Assembly (NCBI GenBank): GCA_046263195.1 | Contig: JBHELG010000123.1 | Span: forward strand, 1-13,984 | Length of the DNA: 13,984 nt | Source: JBHELG01 sp046263195 | Lineage (GTDB): Bacteria > Actinomycetota > Nitriliruptoria > Nitriliruptorales > JAHWKO01 | Direction of reading: 5' to 3' | Part shown: piece after piece, positions 8,988-13,984 of the stretch | How the letters are laid out: every line of letters begins with the position of its first letter | Numbering within the stretch: the first letter of the stretch is position 1 | Program-made: the position numbers and the translations under genes | The notes under the pieces: generated by a model | Told to the model about the DNA's origin: nothing | What the model saw: only the letters and a program-made list of their open reading frames with translations | The model's database searches: none

Positions 8988-10499
8988 CTACTCCGCCTTG
9001 GCGGTCGGTCCCACCGACGGCGGCTCTCCGCCGCGGGCAATCTGCTCTTCGATGATGGCACTCACCGTGGGTTCGATACGGCTGTAGAGGGGCTGCGGGT
9101 AGACACCAATGCCCACGATGAGTGCCACGATCGGAGCCATCGCCGCTATCTCCCGCAGGTTGAGGTCGGCCATTCCCACGGCCTTCCCCTCGACCGGTCC
9201 ATGGAACATGCGCTGGTAGGCCCATAGGAGGTAAAGGGCCGCGAACACCATGCCAAAGGTCCCCAGGATGGAGAACCAGCCCACGGTCTGGAAGCTGCCG
9301 AGCAGGATCGGGAACTCTCCGACGAAGCCGTTGAGTCCCGGCAGCGCGAGAGAGGACAGCGCAACCACGAGAAAGAGGCCCCCGAAGACGGGAGTGGCGC
9401 GCAGCAGCCCGGAGTGCTCCGCGATCACCCGCGAGTGCGTGCGCTGATAGAGGCATCCGACCAGGATGAACAAGGCTCCGGTGGAAAGGCCGTGGTTCAC
9501 CATCTGCACCACGCTGCCCGAGGCGCTGATGGGGTCCAGGGCGAACAGGCCGAGGACGATGAATCCCATGTGCGACACGGAGGAGTAGGCGACCAGCCGC
9601 TTGATATCCGTCTGCATGGTCGCCACGAGCGCCCCATACAGGATGCTGATGACCCCGAGCACGACGATGGGCAGGGCCAGGGTTCTCGTCGCGAAGGGAA
9701 ACATCCCGAACAGGAAACGGATGATGCCGTAACCGCCGATCTTCAGCAGGATCGACGCGAGGTCGACGGAGCCGATGGTGGGCGCCTCGGTGTGCGCGTC
9801 CGGGAGCCAGGTGTGGAGCGGCCAGATCGGGAGCTTGATCCCGAAGGCGATGAAGAACCCGAAGAAGAGCCAGATCTCTTCAGCCGGGCTCAAGGACAGT
9901 TGGCGTAGGACCTCGTAGTCGAAGGTGACCGCCCCACCCTTGAAGTAGAGGTAGAGGATCGCCACGAGCATGAGCAGGCCGCCGACCAAGCTGTAGAGGA
10001 AGAACTTCACCGCCGCGTAACGCCGGTTGCCCGATCCCCAGATCCCGATGAGGAGATACATCGGTACGAGCAGGGCGTCGAAGAACACGTTGAACAGGAT
10101 GAGGTCGAGGGCGACGAACGTCCCGATGATGATGGTCTCCGTCAGCAACACGGCTGTGTAGAAGGCCTTCAGCTGCTCGGTGACCTCGCTCCAGGTCGCG
10201 AGTATCGCCAGGGGGGTTATGAAGGTGCCGAGGAGGACCAGAGGCAGTGTGATTCCGTCGACACCAACCTTGTAGCTCACCCCCCACTGGGGAATCCACG
10301 CGTAGTGCTCGACGAGCTGGAGTCCAGGCTCTCCGACCTCGAAGCTGGCCAACATCCCGAGCGAGACGAGGAATGTGAGGATCGTGACTGCCAGCGCGGC
10401 GGAGCGGATCCCGATCTCGGATGCGGCGAAGAACCCCACGAGGAGGGCACCTACCGCGGGCAGCACGATGATGGTCGTCAGCCAGGGAAATTCGGTCAC
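8988..10499 (-). CDS. nuoM: NADH-quinone oxidoreductase subunit M (NuoM-like), solitary
   Basis: NuoM is one of the three antiporter-like membrane subunits of respiratory complex I. The 503-residue protein is hydrophobic throughout, consistent with about 14 helices. It carries the family's charged residues in the membrane: D141 in FFDALLVPMY (Glu144 in E. coli NuoM, here Asp), K222 in GIKLPIWPLHTWLPDAHTEAP, K253 in ILLKIGGYG and E395 in FVGEFPIL. The LPDAHTEAP signature separates it from NuoL and NuoN. The GTG at 10499 has GAGG about 9 nt upstream and places the first helix at the N-terminus; the frame is open further upstream but the extra codons look non-coding. No nuoL or nuoN flanks it: upstream is a histidine kinase, downstream convergent genes. 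It could be a second, stand-alone copy or the product of a scattered nuo locus. An Mrp-type antiporter subunit is the less likely alternative. Confidence 0.9.
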   Translation of the reverse strand: MTEFPWLTTIIVLPAVGALLVGFFAASEIGIRSAALAVTILTFLVSLGMLASFEVGEPGLQLVEHYAWIPQWGVSYKVGVDGITLPLVLLGTFITPLAILATWSEVTEQLKAFYTAVLLTETIIIGTFVALDLILFNVFFDALLVPMYLLIGIWGSGNRRYAAVKFFLYSLVGGLLMLVAILYLYFKGGAVTFDYEVLRQLSLSPAEEIWLFFGFFIAFGIKLPIWPLHTWLPDAHTEAPTIGSVDLASILLKIGGYGIIRFLFGMFPFATRTLALPIVVLGVISILYGALVATMQTDIKRLVAYSSVSHMGFIVLGLFALDPISASGSVVQMVNHGLSTGALFILVGCLYQRTHSRVIAEHSGLLRATPVFGGLFLVVALSSLALPGLNGFVGEFPILLGSFQTVGWFSILGTFGMVFAALYLLWAYQRMFHGPVEGKAVGMADLNLREIAAMAPIVALIVGIGVYPQPLYSRIEPTVSAIIEEQIARGGEPPSVGPTAKAE

Positions 10500-10530
10500 C
10501 CGATGACCTCGCACCCGTCCGATCGTCCCA

Positions 10531-10571
10531 CCGGCGGTCTTGCATCTCCCCACCCGCCGGGCCTGCGGCCC
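10531..10571 (-). other. inverted repeats in the nuoM leader
   Basis: CCGGCGG (10531-10537) pairs with CCGCCGG (10554-10560) across 16 nt, and GGGCC-TGC-GGCCC (10559-10571) forms a second stem overlapping it. They lie between the kinase stop (10697) and the nuoM start (10499) and could be competing structures: a terminator for the kinase transcript or an attenuator before nuoM. GC-rich DNA produces such pairs by chance, so this is weak. The rest of the 197-bp gap shows no convincing promoter. Confidence 0.3.
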
Positions 10572-10696
10572 TCCCCCGGGCAAGCCAAGAGCGCCCTCCC
10601 AGCCTTGGTGGACGCAGCGCACGCACCCTAGGTCACTGGAGGAGCGAAGCGGTAGTGGCCCGGTTTCCTGGGCAGAGACCCGTGCCGGCCCCTCGC

Positions 10697-12370
10697 CTAT
10701 CCCCTGCTCGGCTGCTCGGAGGGGAGGAAGAGCCGGAAAGAGGCTCCACCGCCTGGACGATCCTCCACCCAGGCCTGACCGCCCAACACGTGGACGATAT
10801 GCCGCACGAGCGCGAGACCGAGACCGAAGCCCGCGGTGGTCGCGGGGGCCTGGCCACGATCGAAGGCCTGGAAGATGCGCTCCTTGAGCTCGTCGGGCAC
10901 ACCAGGGCCCTCGTCCTCGACGCTCACCAGAACGCCCTCGTCGACTGCCTCGACAGCGACCCAGATGCCCGTCTCGGGCGGCGTGTGGGCGAAGGCGTTT
11001 TCGAGCAGCTTCGCCACGGCCCGCTCGACGAGAGAAGCGTCCGTGTGGGCGATGCAGCCGGCCGCGGCGAACTCGATCGGGTGGCCGGTCTCAGCGCTCT
11101 CCCCCATCTTTCGCACCGCATGTTCGACGACCGTCGTGACGTCCGTCGGTTCGAGACGCACGGCGACTTGGCGCTGCTCGAGCCGCTCGATGTCCACCAC
11201 CTCGGAGAGCAGCTGATGGATGTGCTGGAGGTTCTCCACGGCGCCGGTCAGGAGGTCCCGTCGCTGCTCGGCGGCAAGGCCCTCCTCCTCTCGCAGCAGT
11301 GTCTCGATGATCGCGACCGCTACCGCAAGCGGTGAGCGCACATCGTGCAGGAAGAGCCGCAGGAACGTGCGCCTGTCACCATCTTCGCTGGAGGAGACGC
11401 CTCCACGGCGGGATCCCACCCGTCCGGGAGCGTCGGGATTCCCTCCACGACGGGGCTCCACCCGCGCCGGAGCAGGGGGGCCACCTCCCCGGCTGGTGAC
11501 ATCGACGATGACACCCTCCAACCGCGGACCTGACCCGCTGCTGGCGACGTGGACCTCGTCACGTACCCGGCGCACGCGCCCGTCTGTGGTGAGTACCCGG
11601 TACTCGCAGCGCATCGCGGTGACGTTCGCGCCCGCACGTGCGCGTTCGGTCAGCACCCGCCCCCGATCCTCGGGATGGATCTGCCGAATCCACCGCTCTC
11701 CCAGGCCATTCTCGTCGTCGGCTGCCAGGCCGAACAGCTCGGCCATGCGGGGGCTCACGAACGTCGCCACCCCGACGGGATTCTCCCTGTCGAGGGAGTA
11801 GGTGAGAACGGGCAGCCGGGTCCCGAGTTGGCGATATCGGTCGACCTCCTCGTGGAGGGCCCGCTCCCGCAGCCGCTGAGCGGTGACGTCACGTACGAGC
11901 CACCACATCCGTCTGCCATCCTGCCGCCCGGGATTGGCGCGTAGTTCGGCCACGATCGAGCGACCGCCGCTCAGCCTCAGCCGCGTCTCCACGAGCCTGC
12001 TCGAAACCGCGGACGCTTCCCCTTCCAGGACAGCCGCGACGCCAGCAGCATCCTCTGGCGCGACGAAGTCGAACAATGAGGAGCCCACCAGTTCGTGACG
12101 AGGGAGCCCGAGGAGGTCGTAGGTTGCGACGTTTGTCGCGAGGATCCGGCCAGCGCAGTCGGTGGCGACGTAGGCGTCCGGAAGAAGGTCGAGGAACTCG
12201 TGCTCGTGGAGGACTCCGTTGGCGCTGCCTCTGGCCGCGGGCGCCTGGGACGAAGCCACCAGATCGGGGGAGGGTCGGGGCGCAGCCGTGTCCGGCCTGG
12301 CAAACGCGACGCGACGAGCGTCGGGAAGGCTCATGTCTAGGCCGCTTTCGGTACCCCCGGTAGTCCGCAT
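10697..12370 (-). CDS. cytosolic PAS-PAS-HisKA sensor histidine kinase
   Basis: A 557-residue two-component sensor with no membrane span, so a cytoplasmic signal is expected. Domain order: a low-complexity N-terminus, PAS 1 at about 54-165 (LLPDAYVATDCAGRILATN), PAS 2 at about 176-292 (YSLDRENPVG to GVIVDVT), a Pro/Arg/Gly linker (295-330), HisKA dimerisation domain with H342 in FLHDVRSPLA, and an ATPase domain with the N box LLENAFAHTP (N458), G1 DEGPGVP (D486) and G2 GFGLGL (514-519). No heme- or flavin-binding residues are evident. It follows the DosR-like regulator by 124 nt on the same strand and is its probable partner, although HisKA kinases seldom pair with NarL-type regulators. The ATG at 12370 has no Shine-Dalgarno but sits just after CATATT, which would suit a leaderless message; an ATG at 12334 is the alternative start. 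Confidence 0.9.
   Translation of the reverse strand: MRTTGGTESGLDMSLPDARRVAFARPDTAAPRPSPDLVASSQAPAARGSANGVLHEHEFLDLLPDAYVATDCAGRILATNVATYDLLGLPRHELVGSSLFDFVAPEDAAGVAAVLEGEASAVSSRLVETRLRLSGGRSIVAELRANPGRQDGRRMWWLVRDVTAQRLRERALHEEVDRYRQLGTRLPVLTYSLDRENPVGVATFVSPRMAELFGLAADDENGLGERWIRQIHPEDRGRVLTERARAGANVTAMRCEYRVLTTDGRVRRVRDEVHVASSGSGPRLEGVIVDVTSRGGGPPAPARVEPRRGGNPDAPGRVGSRRGGVSSSEDGDRRTFLRLFLHDVRSPLAVAVAIIETLLREEEGLAAEQRRDLLTGAVENLQHIHQLLSEVVDIERLEQRQVAVRLEPTDVTTVVEHAVRKMGESAETGHPIEFAAAGCIAHTDASLVERAVAKLLENAFAHTPPETGIWVAVEAVDEGVLVSVEDEGPGVPDELKERIFQAFDRGQAPATTAGFGLGLALVRHIVHVLGGQAWVEDRPGGGASFRLFLPSEQPSRG
11401..11470 (-). repeat. 42-bp-period duplication in the kinase linker
   Basis: The 28 bases at 11401-11428 match those at 11443-11470 at 21 positions, a period of 42 bp. 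In the protein this gives RVEPRRGG (303-310) and RVGSRRGG (317-324), 14 residues apart, in the flexible linker between PAS 2 and the HisKA helix. It looks like an in-frame tandem duplication that has since diverged. Confidence 0.6.
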
Positions 12371-12494
12371 AGTGCAATATGCTGCATTACGTCGAAGGCG
12401 GCGTAAAGGCCAGAGTCAGAGCGATACGGAGCGTAACGACAGGCGCGGGGAATCGCCGTATTGCGCTCTCTGTTCCTTACTTGGCGTAACGAAG
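12371..12494 (-). promoter_or_regulatory. regulator-kinase intergenic region with repeated GCGTAA sites
   Basis: GCGTAACGA occurs exactly at 12431-12439 and 12484-12492, with a related GCGTAAAGG at 12401-12409 and a reversed TTACG at 12387-12391. TTAC-N5-GTAA at 12477-12489 forms a small palindrome around the copy nearest the regulator stop. CATATT (minus strand, 12376-12381) lies just before the kinase ATG and could be its -10 element. The arrangement suggests the kinase gene has its own regulated promoter. No known binding protein is recognised. Confidence 0.4.
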
Positions 12495-13202
12495 TCAGCG
12501 CGCTCTGTGCACAGTGCCGTTGCCGCGCTCATAGGCGCAGCGGGCGACGTAGGCCGCGACCTGCGTGCGGTTCTTCATGCCGAGCTTCGCGAGCACGTTC
12601 GAGACGTAGTTGCGAACCGTTTTCTCCGCCAGGAAGACCCGCTCGGCGATCTCCCGGTTCGTCAGTCCCTCGGCCACGAGCTCGAGGATGCGCCTCTCCT
12701 GGCCAGTCAGAGTCGACAGGAAGTCGTCCTCCGGTGGCAGCGTCTGGGCATGGTCGCGCAGCGCCGACACCTGCTCCCACTTGAGGACTGACCTGCCGAC
12801 CGCAACCGCCCGAATTGCCGCGACCAACTCGTCGTTCGGGATGTCCTTGCTGACGTACCCGGCGGCGCCTGCAACGACCGCTTGAAAGAAAGCGTCCTCT
12901 TCGGGGAAGGAGGTCAGTACGACGCAACGGGTGGCTTGGTTGCGGGAACGCACCTCACGGATCACCTGAACGCCGTCCCCACCCGGCAGCCTCATATCGA
13001 CGATGGCTACGTCGGGTCGCGTCGCGACAATGCCGCGCAGCCCCTCCGTGAAGGTCCCCGCTTCTCCGACGATCTCGAAGCCTTCGTCGTTCGTCAGTAC
13101 CGAGCGCACCCCTTGCCGGACGACCGCATGGTCGTCGAGAACGAAGACCCTGATGGTCTTCGCCGGATGTGTCCCGTTGGTTGACGCTACATTCATGGCC
13201 AT
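12495..13202 (-). CDS. DevR/DosR-like NarL-family response regulator
   Basis: A 235-residue two-domain regulator. The receiver domain (17-133) has the acidic pair D23-D24, phosphoacceptor D69 (VDMRLPGG), T97 and K119. The LuxR-type helix-turn-helix (about 163-222) reads LTGQERRILELVAEGLTNREIAERVF, then the recognition helix EKTVRNYVS. In Mycobacterium tuberculosis DosR that helix is EKTVKNYVS, where Lys179, Lys182 and Asn183 contact DNA; here K194, R197 and N198 take those places. DosR governs the hypoxia and nitric-oxide dormancy response. I chose the ATG at 13202 because GGAGA lies 7 nt upstream; the frame is open to 13445 without a ribosome binding site. It is upstream of a kinase gene. 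Two DosR-box-like sequences precede it, suggesting autoregulation. The true signal here is unknown. Confidence 0.92.
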   Translation of the reverse strand: MAMNVASTNGTHPAKTIRVFVLDDHAVVRQGVRSVLTNDEGFEIVGEAGTFTEGLRGIVATRPDVAIVDMRLPGGDGVQVIREVRSRNQATRCVVLTSFPEEDAFFQAVVAGAAGYVSKDIPNDELVAAIRAVAVGRSVLKWEQVSALRDHAQTLPPEDDFLSTLTGQERRILELVAEGLTNREIAERVFLAEKTVRNYVSNVLAKLGMKNRTQVAAYVARCAYERGNGTVHRAR

Positions 13203-13327
13203 CGACCGTTCTCCGAGCAAGACGCAACGGTCCGTCTCCGGCCCGTCACGCGATGGTACAGCGATGATGCGTGGACGCGCAGGCGCTTTGTGATCCTCGG
13301 GATCGGAGCTCCTGCCCTCCGCGGGAA

Positions 13328-13333
13328 AGGATA
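13328..13333 (-). promoter_or_regulatory. candidate -10 element of the response regulator gene
   Basis: TATCCT on the minus strand fits the actinobacterial -10 pattern TANNNT. A start site about 7 nt further would put the GGAC-N4-GTCC palindrome near -58, a position at which DosR-type activators can work. No clear -35 is visible, as is common at activator-dependent promoters. Confidence 0.3.
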
Positions 13334-13372
13334 ACCGAGCGAGAGCGTGTGATCTCTGTCTGTGAGCAAGGC

Positions 13373-13386
13373 AGGACATATGTCCC
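13373..13386. promoter_or_regulatory. DosR-box-like palindrome upstream of the regulator
   Basis: AGGACATATGTCCC contains the perfect 12-bp palindrome GGACATATGTCC. The DosR box core is GGGAC-N4-GTCCC; here nine of those ten bases match and the 4-bp spacing is exact. The central four bases (ATAT) and outer flanks differ from the mycobacterial consensus. It lies 171 bp upstream of the DosR-like gene and 194 bp upstream of the divergent methyltransferase. Confidence 0.55.
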
Positions 13387-13466
13387 GTCTCTCCGTCATG
13401 CGGCGCGGTCGAGAGCGAAGGGTTGAGTTCCCGGCCCAGCCACATTCGTCACCCCAGTCGCCGCTC

Positions 13467-13480
13467 GGGACAAGTGCCCC
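13467..13480. promoter_or_regulatory. second, weaker DosR-box-like element
   Basis: GGGACAAGTGCCCC has a perfect GGGAC half-site (preceded by C, as in the consensus) and a 4-of-5 match, GCCCC, in the second half-site with the same 4-bp spacing. Its centre is 94 bp from that of the stronger palindrome, about nine helical turns. Paired boxes occur at many DosR-controlled mycobacterial promoters. Confidence 0.4.
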
Positions 13481-13579
13481 TGTCTCCATCGCAGACTGGC
13501 GGCAAGGCTTCCCGCCGGGCACATTCTGGGCCATCCCGTCTTCGATCTCGTCCCAGTGTCACCGGAGGGAAGCGCCACC

Positions 13580-13984
13580 ATGCAGGACACGCTCAACTCC
13601 CGCTCGTCCTGCCCCGTCTGTGGTCTGCCTCCGTCCGCAGAACTCGCCTCCCTCGAGCGGGTCCCCGCCACCTGCAACGCGCTGTGGGCGACCGAGCCGG
13701 AGGCTCGCCGGGCACCCCTGGGCGACATCGAGCTCCTTGCCTGCGGTCGCTGCGGCTTCGTCTGGAACGGAGTCTTCCAACCCGAGCTCGTCGACTACTC
13801 CCAACGCTACGAGAACTGCCTCGCCTTCTCGCCGGCCTTCTCGGCGTACTCCGACGAGCTGGCGCGGTGGCTCGTCGAGCGGCACGACCTGCACGGCAAG
13901 CGGATCGTCGAGGTCGGGGCGGGCAGTGGGGAGTTCCTCGCGCTGCTGTGCGCACTGGGAGGCAACCGCGGCATCGGCTTCGAT
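13580..13984 (+). CDS. methyltransferase with N-terminal zinc-binding segment (partial, runs off the window)
   Basis: The first 135 codons of a gene cut by the right edge. The N-terminus has CPVCG (C11, C14), then C32 and a CGRCGFVWN pair (about C61 and C64), a pattern like the putative zinc-binding domain found at the front of sugar C-methyltransferases. After YSQRYENCLAFSPAF comes motif I of a SAM-dependent methyltransferase, VEVGAGSGEF (about 117-126), and the acidic end of the next strand, GIGFD. This arrangement matches the Methyltransf_13/C-methyltransferase group, which methylates NDP-hexoses or related small molecules, though the C-terminal half is not visible. The ATG at 13580 has GGAGGGA 9 nt upstream. 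It is divergent from the DosR-like regulator and shares the region holding the two box-like sites. Confidence 0.8.
   Translation, partial: MQDTLNSRSSCPVCGLPPSAELASLERVPATCNALWATEPEARRAPLGDIELLACGRCGFVWNGVFQPELVDYSQRYENCLAFSPAFSAYSDELARWLVERHDLHGKRIVEVGAGSGEFLALLCALGGNRGIGFD

Larger units (their letters stand above)
13203..13579. other. 377-bp divergent intergenic region
   Basis: This gap separates the minus-strand regulator from the plus-strand methyltransferase, so it should hold both promoters. It contains two DosR-box-like elements (13373-13386 and 13467-13480), a TATCCT hexamer on the minus strand (13328-13333), the regulator's Shine-Dalgarno (GGAGA, 13210-13214) and a GATCC-TCG-GGATC hairpin (13292-13304) in the regulator's probable leader. 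The methyltransferase Shine-Dalgarno is GGAGGGA at 13564-13570. Open frames crossing the gap lack ribosome binding sites and recognisable products, so I see no gene here. Confidence 0.7.

Noticed and set aside
10517..10529. Possible DosR box upstream of nuoM (GTCC-GATC-GTCCC)
   Set aside because: Only one half-site matches; the two halves are direct, not inverted, so it is not a DosR-type palindrome.
10500..10622. Upstream extension of the nuoM frame to an ATG at 10622
   Set aside because: The extra 41 codons are Gly/Arg-rich and unlike any NuoM N-terminus. The GTG at 10499 starts directly at the first membrane helix and has a binding site.
13193..13534. 113-codon minus-strand frame across the regulator's upstream gap
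   Set aside because: No ribosome binding site, no recognisable product, and it would cover both box-like palindromes and the regulator start.

Overview
This is a GC-rich chromosomal window (roughly two thirds G+C) with many GTG starts, short intergenic gaps and strong purine-rich Shine-Dalgarno sites. The gene content suggests an actinobacterium: a histidine ammonia-lyase with the actinobacterial-looking NGTEG segment, a DevR/DosR-like response regulator, and a TANNNT-style promoter candidate. I cannot name the genus. There are no insertion sequences, integrases, phage genes or CRISPR arrays, so this reads as core chromosome, not an island.

Layout. At the left edge lies a minus-strand tRNA-Cys(GCA). 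It is followed by two minus-strand genes: rsgA (ribosome-assembly GTPase) and, 28 nt downstream of it, a 77-residue single-span membrane protein. Divergent from rsgA runs a plus-strand series: tldD and tldE (a heteromeric metalloprotease, 4-nt overlap), a histidine ammonia-lyase 4 nt later, a short-chain dehydrogenase, acetyl-CoA synthetase (acs), and a 60-residue membrane-anchored protein behind a hairpin. tldD-tldE-hutH are almost certainly co-transcribed. The SDR and acs may be read through or have their own promoters.

The right half is on the minus strand. In transcription order it holds a NarL/FixJ-family response regulator closely resembling DevR/DosR, a cytosolic PAS-PAS-HisKA histidine kinase, and a lone NuoM-like complex I subunit with no nuoL or nuoN beside it. 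The nuoM gene converges on the acs side. At the far right, on the plus strand and cut by the window edge, begins a methyltransferase with an N-terminal cysteine-rich (zinc-binding) segment.

The most interesting part is the regulator region. The 377-bp gap upstream of the DosR-like regulator contains GGAC-ATAT-GTCC(C), a palindrome with the half-site spacing of the mycobacterial DosR box, and a second weaker match about 94 bp away. The regulator's recognition helix (EKTVRNYV) is nearly that of DosR. The adjacent kinase, however, is HisKA class with PAS sensors instead of the GAF/HisKA_3 architecture of DosS, and the next gene encodes a respiratory proton-pumping subunit. Together these suggest a DosR-like redox, oxygen or energy-sensing circuit with a swapped sensor and a possible complex I-related target. 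That interpretation is inference; the genes, motifs and boxes are visible in the sequence.
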